DNA of 59,163 nucleotides from an uncultured Pelagibacteraceae bacterium (GCA_902591045.1 CACIZC010000007.1:1-59163); one strand, 5' to 3'; shown: positions 32,848 through 43,520, counted from the first letter of the stretch. Translations and numbers: made by a program. The notes: generated by a model not told the origin, from the letters alone.

Positions 32848-34113
32848 ATGTTTAAAGCTATTTATAATATAATTATAACAATAAGTTACATTCCCTATCT
32901 TCTTGTAATTATTTTTAGAAAGTACAAAAATAAAGAACATGAAACTCGTTTTAAAGAAAAGATATTTTTTAATAAAATAAAAAGACCTAAAGGTTTTCTT
33001 TTTTGGTTTCATGCTGCAAGCTTGGGGGAACTGAATAGTATTTTTCCATTTATAGAATTTTATTTAAAAAAAGATAATAAATTTAAATTTTTAATTACTA
33101 CTACTACCCTAAGTTCTTATAATGAATATAAAAAAAAATTTGATAATAATGATAGGGTATTTCATCAATTTTTTCCTTATGATTTAAAATTTTTAGTAAA
33201 TAATTTTTTAAACAATTGGAATCCGGATATTGTATCTTTTGTTGACTCAGAAATTTGGCCAAACTTTATTTTTGCAATAAGAAAAAGGAGCTTGCCTTTT
33301 ATTTTATTCAACGCTCGTATTACAAAAAAAACTTTTAAAAAATGGCTTTATTTTAAAAAATTTTCTCAAGAAATTTTTGGATCATTTTCTCTATCTATTT
33401 CTTCTAGCAAAGAAACTTTGGGACATTTAGAAGCTTTAAATGTAAAAAATGTTAAGTATTTTGGAAATATAAAATTTTGTAAAACTTTTAATATAAGCAA
33501 AATTGATACAAACCAATTTGACTTTATTAAAAATAGAAATTCTTGGTGTGCATTGAGTACGCATGATGGTGAAGAATTATTTTGTGCAAATGTTCATAGC
33601 CAAATAAAAAAAATAAAAAAAGATATTCTAACCATAATAATACCGAGACATGTTAATAGAGTTGATAGGATTTTTTCTCGATTAAAAGATAAAGGTCTTG
33701 AAGTACAAATAAAAAATGAAAACGATCATATTAAGAATGATGTTGATGTAGTGTTAGTTAATTACTATGGATCTACCCTCAAGTATCTAAATTACTTTAA
33801 ACAAATTTTTGTTGGAAAGTCTTTTCTTAAAAAGCTTCAGAGTGTTGGTGGTCAAAATCCAATTGATGCAGTTAAAATGGGCTGCAAAATTTATCATGGT
33901 CCATACGTTTATAATTTTAAAGAAATTTACGATTATTTAGACGAAAATAAGTTTGCAGAAAAAATAGATTCAGAAAGTACTCTTGCAGAAAAAATTGTTA
34001 ACTATTTTGAAAAGCGTCCTATGCAAGACAATAAAGGTATTGAAAAAATAAATATTTATAGTGAGCAAATTTTTAACAACGTTATAAAGGAATATAATAA
34101 GTTTATTACATGA
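32848..34113 (+). CDS. waaA: 3-deoxy-D-manno-octulosonic acid transferase
   Basis: A 421-residue GT-B glycosyltransferase that adds Kdo to the lipid A precursor. FWFHAASLGELNSIFPFI near residue 56 carries the catalytic Glu of the WaaA family, and FVDSEIWPNFIFAI near residue 135 and VGGQNPIDAVKMGCKIYHGP near residue 335 are further signatures. An N-terminal hydrophobic helix anchors it in the inner membrane. The stop overlaps lpxK by 4 nt (ATGA). The Kdo-activating enzyme kdsB is at 57041. Confidence 0.94.
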   Translation: MFKAIYNIIITISYIPYLLVIIFRKYKNKEHETRFKEKIFFNKIKRPKGFLFWFHAASLGELNSIFPFIEFYLKKDNKFKFLITTTTLSSYNEYKKKFDNNDRVFHQFFPYDLKFLVNNFLNNWNPDIVSFVDSEIWPNFIFAIRKRSLPFILFNARITKKTFKKWLYFKKFSQEIFGSFSLSISSSKETLGHLEALNVKNVKYFGNIKFCKTFNISKIDTNQFDFIKNRNSWCALSTHDGEELFCANVHSQIKKIKKDILTIIIPRHVNRVDRIFSRLKDKGLEVQIKNENDHIKNDVDVVLVNYYGSTLKYLNYFKQIFVGKSFLKKLQSVGGQNPIDAVKMGCKIYHGPYVYNFKEIYDYLDENKFAEKIDSESTLAEKIVNYFEKRPMQDNKGIEKINIYSEQIFNNVIKEYNKFIT

Positions 34114-35051
34114 AGATCTTTAAACCAAAATTTTGGGACTATAGTTATTACTCATTTTTTTCTTTGCTTTTATTACCGTTAAGCTTTATTTATCAAATCC
34201 TATTTTTTTTAAAAAAAACAATTGCTTCGGAGAGAAAATTTTCATTACCCATTATTTGTATAGGAAATATTTATGTGGGGGGAACAGGCAAGACTCCTGT
34301 ATCAATAAAAATCTGTGAAATTCTAAAAAAGCTAAATTTTAATCCAGTAGTTATAAAAAAAGATTACGAGGAACAAAAAGATGAGATTTCATTAATAGAA
34401 AAACATGGGCAAGTTTTAATATCAAAAAAAAGGGAAGATGCAATTAGTAAGGCAATTGATAAAAAATTTGATTGTGCAGTATTAGACGATGGTTACCAAG
34501 ATTTTACTGTTAAAAAAAACATAAATATTATTTGTTTTAATTTAAATCAAAAAATTGGGAATGGACTAATATTACCTGCGGGCCCCCTGAGGGAAAGTTT
34601 AAAATCCTTAAAAAATTGTCATATAGTGATGATCAATGGTGAAAAAAATTTAGATTTTGAGAATAAATTAAAAAAATATAATAATAAATTAACTTTTTTT
34701 TACTTTAATTACTATTCTCAAAATGTAGAGCAATTTAAAAATAAGAAATTACTTGCTTTCGCTGGTATAGGAAACCCTGAAAATTTTTTTGATTTTTTAA
34801 AATTATATCATTTAAATGTTGTTAAAGAAATCAGATATCCTGATCATTTTAAATATAATGAAAAAGAGCTTGACCATTTAAAAGATTTAGAAAAAAAATA
34901 TAATGGCAAGTTAATAACTACAGAAAAAGATTATTTAAGAATCGATAGTTTTTTTAGAAAAAGAGTTTCGTTTCTTCCAATTAAAATAAACATCTTGGAA
35001 GAGGAAAAATTAAAAGAGAAAGTTAAAAATTTGTTGAATGAAAATAATTAA
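34110..35051 (+). CDS. lpxK: Tetraacyldisaccharide 4'-kinase
   Basis: A 313-residue membrane-associated kinase that adds the 4' phosphate of lipid A. The P-loop is IGNIYVGGTGKTPVSI near residue 50; the catalytic region is VLDDGYQDFTVKKNINI near residue 122, and AFAGIGNPENFFDFL and TTEKDYLRI follow in the usual order. One N-terminal membrane helix. It overlaps waaA by 4 nt and the acyltransferase by 14 nt. Confidence 0.95.
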   Translation: MKIFKPKFWDYSYYSFFSLLLLPLSFIYQILFFLKKTIASERKFSLPIICIGNIYVGGTGKTPVSIKICEILKKLNFNPVVIKKDYEEQKDEISLIEKHGQVLISKKREDAISKAIDKKFDCAVLDDGYQDFTVKKNINIICFNLNQKIGNGLILPAGPLRESLKSLKNCHIVMINGEKNLDFENKLKKYNNKLTFFYFNYYSQNVEQFKNKKLLAFAGIGNPENFFDFLKLYHLNVVKEIRYPDHFKYNEKELDHLKDLEKKYNGKLITTEKDYLRIDSFFRKRVSFLPIKINILEEEKLKEKVKNLLNENN

Positions 35052-35913
35052 ATACTTAATCGAAGCGGTACTGATTTACACTTTGTTTTTTCTAATTAGA
35101 ATTTTAGGATTAAATATTGGAAGAAAAATATCTACATTTTTGTTTTTAAAAATTGGAATTTTTTTTAGATCTAAAAAGTTAATCAAAAAAAACATTAAAA
35201 CAGCATTTGAGAATATTGATGATCAAAAAATTGAAATTATTTTGAAATCTATGTGGTCAAATTATGGTTCAATTTTTGCAGAGTATATTTTTTTAAAAAA
35301 ATTCCGTTACAATAAATTTTCAGAACCTCACATGAGTATTCTAGGAGAGAAAAAACTAAAAGAAATTAAAGAGTCAAACAAGCCTACTATTTTTATTTCC
35401 GGTCATTTTGCAAATTTTGAGTTAATGGCTATGGAATTAAATAAATGCGATATAAAATTAGCAGCTATATATCGTCCTTTAAATAATATGTTCTTAAATC
35501 CCTTCATGGTTTTCTTAAGAAAAAAATATATTTGTAAAAATCAAATAGAAAAAGGATTAATTGGAACTAGACAGGTGATTGACCTTGTTAAAAAAAAATA
35601 TAGTGTGGCCTTAATGGTTGATCAAAGACTTGGTGAGTCAGAAAGATGTCTTTTTTTTAATAAGCCAGCACATACAACCACTTTGCCAGCACAATTAGCT
35701 TTAAAATTTAACTGTCAAATTGTTCCAATATATTTAGAAAGAACTCAGGAAAATAATTTCAAAATGGAAGTTTTGGATCCGATTGAGATAATCAAAACTA
35801 AAAATACGGAAGAAGATAAGAAAAAAATTACATTAAAAATTAACCATGTAATTGAAAAAATGATTACTAGAAACCCAAATCAATGGATATGGACACACAA
35901 TAGGTGGAAATAA
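35038..35913 (+). CDS. Lipid A late acyltransferase (LpxL/HtrB family)
   Basis: A 291-residue inner-membrane acyltransferase expected to add a secondary acyl chain to Kdo-lipid A. The catalytic pattern His-x4-Glu is in FISGHFANFELMAME near residue 123; the substrate-contact MVDQRLGESE follows near residue 200, and NPNQWIWTHNRWK closes the protein. An N-terminal helix is present. Whether it is LpxL-like or LpxM-like cannot be decided. It ends exactly where the convergent DUF2093 gene ends. Confidence 0.9.
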   Translation: MKIIKYLIEAVLIYTLFFLIRILGLNIGRKISTFLFLKIGIFFRSKKLIKKNIKTAFENIDDQKIEIILKSMWSNYGSIFAEYIFLKKFRYNKFSEPHMSILGEKKLKEIKESNKPTIFISGHFANFELMAMELNKCDIKLAAIYRPLNNMFLNPFMVFLRKKYICKNQIEKGLIGTRQVIDLVKKKYSVALMVDQRLGESERCLFFNKPAHTTTLPAQLALKFNCQIVPIYLERTQENNFKMEVLDPIEIIKTKNTEEDKKKITLKINHVIEKMITRNPNQWIWTHNRWK

Positions 35914-36114
35914 TTATTTTTTTTCATTGATTTGTTGATATCTGATTTTTACCTCTTTTGGAGAATAATAGGCCTCCTGAAGCTCAACATTCCAATAAAC
36001 AAGGTTAGTAAGTAGTATTTTTTTTCCTGACACTGAACAAAGAACATGGTCGCCCTGCTCAATAATTTCAAAATTATTATGATGAAATTTCAGTTTTGCT
36101 TTATTTCCGTTCAT
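35914..36114 (-). CDS. DUF2093 protein
   Basis: A 66-residue protein of the alphaproteobacterial DUF2093 family, recognised by FEIIEQGDHVLCSVSGKKI followed by LVYWNVELQEAYYSPKE, the conserved Trp and Ala-Tyr-x-Ser-Pro positions of the family. Function unknown. It is divergent from purD with only 31 nt between the start codons, and convergent with the acyltransferase gene. Confidence 0.8.
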   Translation of the reverse strand: MNGNKAKLKFHHNNFEIIEQGDHVLCSVSGKKILLTNLVYWNVELQEAYYSPKEVKIRYQQINEKK

Positions 36115-36145
36115 GTTAATTTAATTACTAGTTTGTCTATAATAT

Positions 36146-37423
36146 ATGAATTTAGCAGTTATAGGAAGTGGTGGTCGTGAACACGCAATTTGCTTTAAGT
36201 TAAAGCAATCAAAAGGGATCAAAAAAATATTTTGCATACCTGGTAATGCTGGCACAAGCATTTTGGTAGAAAACATTTCTGAAGATATTGGAAATTTTGA
36301 GGGTATTTATAAAATAATTAAAGAAAAGAAAATTGATATGGTTATCGTAGGTCCAGAGCAACCTTTGGTTGATGGCATAGTAGATTATTTATCCGAAAGA
36401 AAAATTAAGGTAATAGGGCCAGACAAATTTGCATCTCAATTAGAAGGGTCAAAAGCTTTTATGAAAAACCTATGCAAAGAGAATAATATTCCAACAGCTA
36501 ATTATGGCATATTCAATGAATTTAATGCTGCTTTAGATTTTATTCAAAAGAATGGAACACCAATTGTAGTTAAGGCTGACGGTCTAGCCGCAGGCAAAGG
36601 TGTAACCGTCTGTCAAACTATAGAGAAGGCAAAAAATAAAACAAAAGAAATTCTAGATGGAAAATTTAAATCTTCAAAAAAAGTTGTTTTGGAAGAATTT
36701 CTTGAAGGTGAAGAGCTAAGCTATTTTGCGATTGTCGATCATAAATCTTACCTTTATTTTGGTTCAGCACAAGATCATAAAAGAGTTGGGGAAGGAGACA
36801 CTGGACCAAATACGGGTGGCATGGGAGCTTACTCGCCGACAAATATGCTCACAAAAGAACTTGAAGAAAAAATAAAAAAAAAAATTATTGAACCTACTTT
36901 AATGGCAATGAAGAAATTGGGTCATCCATATAAAGGATTCTTGTATGCCGGTTTAATGATAAAAAAAGGAGAACCATATCTAATAGAATACAACATTAGA
37001 ATGGGCGACCCCGAATGTCAGGTTTTAATGATGAGATTAGAAAGTGATCTTCTTGATATTATGGAATCTACAGTAAAAAATAATCTGAACAACAAGAAAA
37101 TTAAATGGAGTAATGATAGTTGTATGACTGTAGTTTTATGTTCCAAAGGCTATCCAGGAAATTATATTAAGAATAGTGAGATAGAAAATCTTGATAAAAT
37201 AAATCTAAATAAAAATTTTCAAATTTTTCATGCCGGAACCTATAAAAATAATAGTAAAATTTTTTCTAATGGTGGTAGAGTTTTAAATATTACATCCTTA
37301 GCTAAAAATTTAAAAAAAGCGAGAGAGGAGTCTTTATCTAACTTAAATAAAATAAAATGGAAAGATGGATTTTTTAGAAAAGATATTGGTTGGAGAGTAA
37401 TTGATAAAAATGAGAATAATTAG
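36146..37423 (+). CDS. purD: Phosphoribosylamine-glycine ligase
   Basis: A 425-residue ATP-grasp enzyme that makes GAR in purine synthesis. The N-terminus VIGSGGREHAICFKL is the typical first motif; GPEQPLVDGIVDYL, the ATP-grasp loop VVKADGLAAGKGVTVC and the acidic metal site EYNIRMGDPECQVL follow in the right order. Length is normal. Its 3' end overlaps rsmD by 14 nt. No ribosome-binding site is visible before the ATG. Confidence 0.97.
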   Translation: MNLAVIGSGGREHAICFKLKQSKGIKKIFCIPGNAGTSILVENISEDIGNFEGIYKIIKEKKIDMVIVGPEQPLVDGIVDYLSERKIKVIGPDKFASQLEGSKAFMKNLCKENNIPTANYGIFNEFNAALDFIQKNGTPIVVKADGLAAGKGVTVCQTIEKAKNKTKEILDGKFKSSKKVVLEEFLEGEELSYFAIVDHKSYLYFGSAQDHKRVGEGDTGPNTGGMGAYSPTNMLTKELEEKIKKKIIEPTLMAMKKLGHPYKGFLYAGLMIKKGEPYLIEYNIRMGDPECQVLMMRLESDLLDIMESTVKNNLNNKKIKWSNDSCMTVVLCSKGYPGNYIKNSEIENLDKINLNKNFQIFHAGTYKNNSKIFSNGGRVLNITSLAKNLKKAREESLSNLNKIKWKDGFFRKDIGWRVIDKNENN

Positions 37424-37973
37424 CGGAAAATTTAAAAATAAAAAACTTATTTTTCCAAAAAGTTTTAAAACAAGACCTCTTAAAGATAGCGTTAAAGAAA
37501 ATATATTTAATATTTTAATCCACTCGAAAACTATTGATGTTGAAATAAATAATTCTTGGATAGTCGACTTGTATTCTGGATCTGGATCATTTGGTTTAGA
37601 ATGCTTATCTAGAAATTCTTCTAAAGTATATTTCGTTGAAAGAGATAGTGAAGCCTTAGAAAGTCTAAAAAAAAATGTAAATAATCTTAAGATAGAAAAG
37701 AAATCAATTATATATCAAGAAGATGTATTAAAATTTTTAGAAATTTTTAGATTGAAAAGAAAGGTTGATTTAATTTTTATTGACCCTCCATATTTAGATA
37801 CTACATATCTTGATGTAATTGCAAAAATTAAAGCAAAAAATATTTTGAAAAAGAACCATGTTATTATTCTTCATAGGGAAGCAAAATCAATAAAAACTGA
37901 ATTTGATCACCTTAAAATTCTTCAAAATAAAATCTATGGTAGATCAGAGATTTTTTTTGGAAAACTATCCTGA
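37410..37973 (+). CDS. rsmD: 16S rRNA m2G966 methyltransferase
   Basis: A 187-residue Rossmann-fold methyltransferase. MRIISGKFKNKKL at the N-terminus and RPLKDSVKENIFNIL are standard, the cofactor motif is IVDLYSGSGSFGLECLSR near residue 52, and the catalytic loop is DLIFIDPPYLDTTY near residue 120 (DPPY). The ATG at 37410 is chosen over a TTG at 37401 because conserved sequence starts at Met-Arg-Ile-Ile. It overlaps purD by 14 nt and the convergent pgi gene by 9 nt. Confidence 0.95.
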   Translation: MRIISGKFKNKKLIFPKSFKTRPLKDSVKENIFNILIHSKTIDVEINNSWIVDLYSGSGSFGLECLSRNSSKVYFVERDSEALESLKKNVNNLKIEKKSIIYQEDVLKFLEIFRLKRKVDLIFIDPPYLDTTYLDVIAKIKAKNILKKNHVIILHREAKSIKTEFDHLKILQNKIYGRSEIFFGKLS

Positions 37974-39092
37974 TGAAAGAAATTTTTTAGTTAAAATTTT
38001 TACTTTTTCCACTGCAGGTTGGTTGTAAGGATTTACTCCCATTATTTTACCCAATGCTATTGTTTCAAAAATAAAAAGCAAAAATAGTTTTGACAAGTTA
38101 TCTTCGTTAAAATTATTAATAATTATTTCTCTGAATGGAGTTTTATTGCTTTTTAAAGTAGCTAGAAATGCATTTTTTTGGGAAGACTTAACGTCTTGAT
38201 AGCTCTTATTTCTTAAATGTTTTATATTTTTTTTAAAAATATTTGATTTTAATTTTAATTTTTTTGTCTTTTTAGTACTAAAAACGTAAAATATTTTATC
38301 CTTTGGCCCATCCAGATATAATTGTAACAAACTATGATGATCTTTTGGAGCAGACGATACTACGGGAATAAATCCTTTTTTATTTTTACCTAAACTTTCA
38401 GCGAAAAGTTGTTGGCTCCAAAATAAAAAGTCATTTAACTCAGGCACATAATTAAACATTATCATCACTCTTGATTTATGAATTTTGAGTTTAATAAGGT
38501 TTTTTAATAATTTGTTTAAATCTTTTTTATTATTTAAAAATCTGTGAAGGTTTTTTTTAAAATTATTTGGTTTTAAACCCATCAAATAAGCTGGCAGCAT
38601 ACCTGCTTCAGAAAAAACAGAGTATCTGCCGCCAATGTATGGATTATGCTCAACAAAAGTAAAGTTGTTTTCTTTTGCAAACCTAAAAAGGGTATTGTCT
38701 TTTTTTTCTGATAAAATTATGACGTTTGATCTTTTTAGAAATCTTTTAAAATAACTTAAATTAATTATTGTTTCATTGGTATTTCCTGACTTAGACACTA
38801 TTAAAAAAAGAGTTTTGCTCAATTTATTCTCTTTTGATGATTTTACCAAAAGGTCCTGGTCTAAATTATCTATAAAAGTAAATTTTTTTTTTATTTTATG
38901 TCTCAAAAAAGAATAAATAGCTTTTGCCCCAAGAATTGAGCCTCCCATTCCAATAACTATAACTGAATTAAATTTCTTAAATTTTTTTATTTTTCCGTAA
39001 TCAAATTTATAAGGTGTTTTGATTAAAAAAGATTTAAACAAATTATTTTTTTCTCTGACAATTTGATCTTTTATTTTTTGTGCAGATAACAT
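37965..39092 (-). CDS. pgi: Glucose-6-phosphate isomerase, short form
   Basis: A 375-residue SIS-fold isomerase that interconverts glucose- and fructose-6-phosphate. The first sugar-phosphate motif is VIGMGGSILGAKAIYSFL near residue 46, SKSGNTNETI near 101, then GGRYSVFSEAGMLPAYLMG near 151, QLFAESLGKNKKGFIPVVSS and DHHSLLQLYLDGP, all in the family order. It is well short of the 430-550 residues of common Pgi proteins; the missing parts are peripheral helices, and all motifs listed are present. It directly follows a lipoprotein gene with no spacing. Confidence 0.9.
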   Translation of the reverse strand: MLSAQKIKDQIVREKNNLFKSFLIKTPYKFDYGKIKKFKKFNSVIVIGMGGSILGAKAIYSFLRHKIKKKFTFIDNLDQDLLVKSSKENKLSKTLFLIVSKSGNTNETIINLSYFKRFLKRSNVIILSEKKDNTLFRFAKENNFTFVEHNPYIGGRYSVFSEAGMLPAYLMGLKPNNFKKNLHRFLNNKKDLNKLLKNLIKLKIHKSRVMIMFNYVPELNDFLFWSQQLFAESLGKNKKGFIPVVSSAPKDHHSLLQLYLDGPKDKIFYVFSTKKTKKLKLKSNIFKKNIKHLRNKSYQDVKSSQKNAFLATLKSNKTPFREIIINNFNEDNLSKLFLLFIFETIALGKIMGVNPYNQPAVEKVKILTKKFLSSG

Positions 39093-39413
39093 TTAGTTTC
39101 TTCTGATTTCTTCAAGAATTTTCTTTTCTAAATTTGAAATAGATTTATTTCCTTCTGAAGAAGAAGTTTCTTCGGTCGACAATATTGATTTGACTTTATT
39201 GTTATTTTCTTTTGTTTTCTGACTACTTTTTGGTAAAGGTAATTCATCAAATTCAGGGGGTAAAATTAACGGATCTTTCTTTTTAATCAAAAATTCATCT
39301 GTAGAATAATCTTTTTCACCCGACATTGTTTTTTTAACCTCGCTCAGTGTCTGACAATTGCCTAAAAATAATGAAATAAAAATTATAAAGATATTTTTTT
39401 TTATCAATTTCAT
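39093..39413 (-). CDS. Lipoprotein, DUF3035-like
   Basis: A 106-residue exported lipoprotein. The hydrophobic signal ends in the lipobox LGNC near residue 19, so Cys is lipidated after cleavage. The conserved segment [20 protein letters not shown] suits the alphaproteobacterial DUF3035 family; the rest is low-complexity and charged. A longer frame up to 39503 lacks a plausible start and would lie in lspA, so the ATG at 39413 is used, which overlaps the lspA stop as ATGA. It lies next to the signal peptidase that would process it. Function unknown. Confidence 0.78.
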   Translation of the reverse strand: MKLIKKNIFIIFISLFLGNCQTLSEVKKTMSGEKDYSTDEFLIKKKDPLILPPEFDELPLPKSSQKTKENNNKVKSILSTEETSSSEGNKSISNLEKKILEEIRRN

Positions 39414-39913
39414 TGTATATCTTTTTTGAATAAAAATTCTTTTAAAATCATAAATAAAACACCAATAGAAATGAAAATGTCGGCAACATTGAAGGTGAAC
39501 CAATGATAATTTTCTATATGAAAATCTATAAAATCTGGAACAGCAAAGAAGGTCAATCTGTCATATAAATTTCCCGCTGCACCGCCCACAATTAGGGATA
39601 ATATAATTTTTGATGAATTGTCTGAAACAACCATAAGATATATTAGATAAACAATTATTAACAAAATTAAGGCAGAAACTAAATGATAGAATAGATTGGC
39701 ATTAGAACTTAGTAATCCAAAAGCTATTCCAGTGTTCCAATTTAACGTTAAATTTAGAAAATCGTACAAAAATATTTCCCTTTCTTGAGATTGTATTAAC
39801 CCTATAACATATATTTTTGACAACCTGTCTATTGCAAAAATTACTAATGTTATAATAAAGCTGTACAGGTCAATTTTTTCTAATTTTATTTTATCTCTGA
39901 GCATCTTGAGCAC
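39410..39913 (-). CDS. lspA: Signal peptidase II
   Basis: A 167-residue inner-membrane aspartyl protease that removes the signal peptides of lipoproteins. Four helices; the two catalytic Asp residues are in [19 protein letters not shown] (near residue 114) and [13 protein letters not shown] (near 143), and [11 protein letters not shown] is the other family motif. The N-terminus overlaps the 3' end of ileS by 28 nt; a second ATG 9 nt further in is an alternative start. The ileS-lspA pair is common in Proteobacteria. Confidence 0.95.
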   Translation of the reverse strand: MLKMLRDKIKLEKIDLYSFIITLVIFAIDRLSKIYVIGLIQSQEREIFLYDFLNLTLNWNTGIAFGLLSSNANLFYHLVSALILLIIVYLIYLMVVSDNSSKIILSLIVGGAAGNLYDRLTFFAVPDFIDFHIENYHWFTFNVADIFISIGVLFMILKEFLFKKDIQ

Positions 39914-42606
39914 TTATTATCCTTAACTTTTTCTACAATTTTCCAACATCTAGAACATTTTGTTCCTTTGGCTTTTTTCACAATTACGGACATATCTTTT
40001 TCTTTGGAAATATTTTGAGTCACATTGGATGTGATAAACAATTCTTTTGAGTCTATTTCTTTTAAAATGTCAAATTCAGTTTTTGGCAAAGCGATTTCAA
40101 CATCGGCTTCAAGGCTTGATCCAATTATTTTTTTTGATCTCTTTTCTTCTATTGCAATATTAACTTTCTGTCTCACACGAGATAATGTTTCCCATTTTTT
40201 AAATAAAACTTCATTTTTCCAATTATCAGGAATTTGAGGAAAGTTTTCTTCATGAATGCTTGTTTTTTTGTCTTTTTTAACTAATTCATTTATTTCTTCT
40301 GTAGTAAATGAAAGAACTGGGGCATACCATTTTATCAAGCATTCTAAAATTATATTGAGTAAAGCAACGCAAGATTTTCTTTTTTTTGATTTTAAATCAT
40401 CGCAATACAAAATGTCTTTTCTTATATCAAAATAAAATGAAGATAGATCTAATGCGCAAAAATTTAAAAGATCCTTTTGCAGTTTGTGAAAATTATAGCT
40501 TTTTAAATTTCTTTTAATTTCTTGATTTAAAATAAAAAGCTTGTGTAAAATTAATTTTTCAAGCTCAGGAAAATCTTGAAGTTTAACTTTTTTGAAGTCC
40601 TGTGGGTTAAAATCATCTTTTAAATTCCCCAGTATATATCTAAAAGTATTCCTTATTTTTCTGTAGGACTCCGCATGCTGTTCTAATATAGAATGATCTA
40701 TTCTTAAATCTTCAGCATAATCAGAAGAAGCAACCCACAACCTTAGTATATCTGCGCCATATTTCTTTAAAATATCTTCTGGCGAAATAATGTTTCCTGA
40801 AGATTTTGACATTTTCATTCCTTTTCCATCAACAACAAAACCGTGAGATAAAATACTATCAAACGGTGCTCGACCTCTAGTTCCACAAGATTCTAAAAGT
40901 GATGAATGAAACCAGCCTCGATGTTGGTCGGAACCTTCAAGATACATAGATGCTGGCCACTTCAAATCTTTCCTTTTTTCCAAAACAAAAGAATGGGTAG
41001 AGCCACTATCAAACCAAACTTCGACTATATCGCTCGACTTTGTATAGTCTTCCTTTTTATATTTTTTTCCTAAAAATCTTTGTGGATCATCATAGAACCA
41101 GCAATCAGAACCTTCTTTTTCGTAAATCTTAGCTATATTTTCTATAACGGTAGAATCTCTTAAAGGTTCGTTTGTCTTCTTGTTTACAAAAATTGGCAGT
41201 GGTACGCCCCAGGATCTTTGTCTTGAAATACACCAGTCAGGACGAGTTTCAATCATAGCCCTGATTCTTGCTTTTCCTTTTTCAGGATAAAATGAAGTTT
41301 GATCAATAGAATCCAAAGCTTTCTTTCTTAGCTTGTGGCTTTCCATTGAGATAAACCATTGAGGCGTTGCTCTGTGCACAAGAGGTGCTTTGGACCTCCA
41401 AGAATGTGGGTAGCTATGAACCAAGGTGCCGCTTCCTAATAGATTTTTTTGTTCTTGTAAATTTTTTATAATAATTTCATCTGCTTTAAAAACATGTGTT
41501 CCCTCAAAAACAGGTATATTCTTTGTGTATCTGCCATCGTTATTAACTGTTTCAATAGCTTTCATTCCGTGTTTTAAACATAAATTAAAATCATCTGGGC
41601 CGTGACTAGGGGCACAATGAACAATTCCGGTACCTTGTTCCAAAGTTACAAAGTCTGCCTCAAACATTGGAACATCAAAGTTATATCCTAGATTTTTAAA
41701 AGGATGGGAACATACGATGTTTTTGAACTCATCACCTTTAAAAGATTTTAAAATTTTAAATTTACCTATTGAACAGCTTTCTATTACAGAATTGACCAAT
41801 TTTTCAGCAACAATGATTTTTTTGTTGTCAAATTCTAAAATAGAATAGTTTATATCTTTATTATAAGCCAAAGCCTTATTTGCTGGAATCGTCCAAGGTG
41901 TAGTTGTCCAAATAATAATTGAGGCATCTTGTAAAAAATCCTTATCTGATTTTTTTATCTGAAACACCGCATATATAGTGTTTGACCTATGATCTTTGTA
42001 TTCTACTTCGGCATCTGCTAGCGCTGTTTTTTCTACTGTCGACCACAATACAGGTTTGAATCCCCGGTAAAGACTGCCTTCTAAAAGAAATTTACCTAGC
42101 TCTCTTACAATTTGTGCCTCTGCATCAAAGCTCATAGTAGAATAATAATTCTCCCAGTCACCTATAACACCTAGTCTTTTAAATTCTTTTTTGTGAATAC
42201 CAATCCATTTTTCCGCAAAATCTCTACATTCTTTTCGAAATTCTTTTGTTGGAACTTCATCTTTGTTTTTTTTCTTTTTTTTATATTCTTCCTCAATTTT
42301 CCATTCTATGGGAAGTCCATGACAGTCCCAACCTGGAACATAAACTGAATCTTTATCGCTCATTTGATGAAATTTAGTGACAACATCTTTTAAAATTTTA
42401 TTTAATGCCGTACCCATATGAATATGTCCATTAGCATAAGGTGGACCATCATGAAGTATAAATTTATTCTTACCTGCAGATTTTTTTCTCAACCTCTCGT
42501 AAAGTTTAATTTTGTCCCAAGTTTCTAAAATTTTTGGTTCTTTAGAAGGCAGATTGGCCTTCATAGAAAAAACTGTTTTGGGAAGGTTTAAATTATTTTC
42601 AGGCAT
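39886..42606 (-). CDS. ileS: Isoleucyl-tRNA synthetase
   Basis: A 906-residue class I aminoacyl-tRNA synthetase. The HIGH motif is [20 protein letters not shown] near residue 54, the KMSKS motif is [16 protein letters not shown] near residue 595, and the C-terminal zinc ribbon [10 protein letters not shown] ... KCSRCSEIK has its four Cys. The editing domain lies between residues 190 and 400. Length is normal. It starts 5 nt after the ribF stop and ends inside the start of lspA. Confidence 0.97.
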   Translation of the reverse strand: MPENNLNLPKTVFSMKANLPSKEPKILETWDKIKLYERLRKKSAGKNKFILHDGPPYANGHIHMGTALNKILKDVVTKFHQMSDKDSVYVPGWDCHGLPIEWKIEEEYKKKKKNKDEVPTKEFRKECRDFAEKWIGIHKKEFKRLGVIGDWENYYSTMSFDAEAQIVRELGKFLLEGSLYRGFKPVLWSTVEKTALADAEVEYKDHRSNTIYAVFQIKKSDKDFLQDASIIIWTTTPWTIPANKALAYNKDINYSILEFDNKKIIVAEKLVNSVIESCSIGKFKILKSFKGDEFKNIVCSHPFKNLGYNFDVPMFEADFVTLEQGTGIVHCAPSHGPDDFNLCLKHGMKAIETVNNDGRYTKNIPVFEGTHVFKADEIIIKNLQEQKNLLGSGTLVHSYPHSWRSKAPLVHRATPQWFISMESHKLRKKALDSIDQTSFYPEKGKARIRAMIETRPDWCISRQRSWGVPLPIFVNKKTNEPLRDSTVIENIAKIYEKEGSDCWFYDDPQRFLGKKYKKEDYTKSSDIVEVWFDSGSTHSFVLEKRKDLKWPASMYLEGSDQHRGWFHSSLLESCGTRGRAPFDSILSHGFVVDGKGMKMSKSSGNIISPEDILKKYGADILRLWVASSDYAEDLRIDHSILEQHAESYRKIRNTFRYILGNLKDDFNPQDFKKVKLQDFPELEKLILHKLFILNQEIKRNLKSYNFHKLQKDLLNFCALDLSSFYFDIRKDILYCDDLKSKKRKSCVALLNIILECLIKWYAPVLSFTTEEINELVKKDKKTSIHEENFPQIPDNWKNEVLFKKWETLSRVRQKVNIAIEEKRSKKIIGSSLEADVEIALPKTEFDILKEIDSKELFITSNVTQNISKEKDMSVIVKKAKGTKCSRCWKIVEKVKDNKCSRCSEIK

Positions 42607-42611
42607 CTAGC

Positions 42612-43520
42612 TTACTTTGCGTCTCTAATATCTTTTTTAATTTGCTTTTTCAATTGAACAACATTTTTAAATTTTTTTTCTCTCCTAATAAATCTAATTA
42701 ACATTATTTCTATCCTTTTATCATATAAATTTTTTTTCAAACCAAAAATATGTGCTTCTAATACAAGTTTGTTTTTTCCAAAAGTTGGTCTATAACCTAT
42801 ATTTACTATGCCTTTCTTTTTGGTTTTTTTATCTACAATTATTTTGGCAGAATAAACTCCAAGTTTTGGTACTACGTAGTTTTTCAAATCTAAATTGCAT
42901 GTGCGGAAACCAATTTTTCTTCCTCTTCTATCACCTTTTTTAACGAAACCTTCTATTGTCCAAAATCTACCAAGTAATTTATTTGCATAATTAATTTTGC
43001 CCTTGGCAATACTTTTTCTTATTAGTGTAGATGAGATTGTTGAGCTCTTTTTCTTTAAAGGAGCAACAGTATTAGTTTTGTAGTTAAAAAATTTCTCTTT
43101 ATTTTTCAGCAATTTTATATCGCCAGTTCTATTTTTTCCAAATCTAAAATTTTTGCTTATAAAAATTAATTTGGTTCTTAATTTTTTGTAAAGAATTTTT
43201 TCTACAAAATCTTTTGAACTTATATTTGAAAATTTTTTATCAAATTTTTTAACTATCAAGAAATCTATTTTATACTTTTTTAACGAAAAGATTTTTTGAT
43301 TCAAAGAGTCTATTCTATAATTTTTTAATCTCTTGTTAAAAAACATTACCGGCAAAGGTTGGAATACCATTAAACCAAATTTAACATTATTTTTTTTTGC
43401 AATCTCCTTACCTTTTTTTATCACTCTTTGATGGCCTAAATGAAAACCATCAAAATTACCTATGGCAATTGCTGAATTTTTAAATTTCTTTTCAATATTA
43501 AAATTTTTATAAATTTTCAT
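42612..43520 (-). CDS. ribF: Bifunctional riboflavin kinase/FAD synthetase
   Basis: A 302-residue enzyme that makes FMN and FAD. The N-terminal nucleotidyltransferase domain has AIGNFDGFHLGHQRVIKKG near residue 20 and a second conserved segment STLIRKSIAKGKINYANKLLG near residue 165; the C-terminal kinase domain has GRKIGFRTCNLDL and GVYSAKIIV, then GYRPTFG. It starts directly at the end of the HAD gene. Long runs of Lys codons make it unusually basic. Confidence 0.94.
   Translation of the reverse strand: MKIYKNFNIEKKFKNSAIAIGNFDGFHLGHQRVIKKGKEIAKKNNVKFGLMVFQPLPVMFFNKRLKNYRIDSLNQKIFSLKKYKIDFLIVKKFDKKFSNISSKDFVEKILYKKLRTKLIFISKNFRFGKNRTGDIKLLKNKEKFFNYKTNTVAPLKKKSSTISSTLIRKSIAKGKINYANKLLGRFWTIEGFVKKGDRRGRKIGFRTCNLDLKNYVVPKLGVYSAKIIVDKKTKKKGIVNIGYRPTFGKNKLVLEAHIFGLKKNLYDKRIEIMLIRFIRREKKFKNVVQLKKQIKKDIRDAK

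Noticed and set aside
36138-36143. TATAAT as a purD promoter -10 box
   Set aside because: It ends 2 nt before the purD ATG, so transcription would start after the start codon; kept only as a possible chance match in AT-rich DNA.
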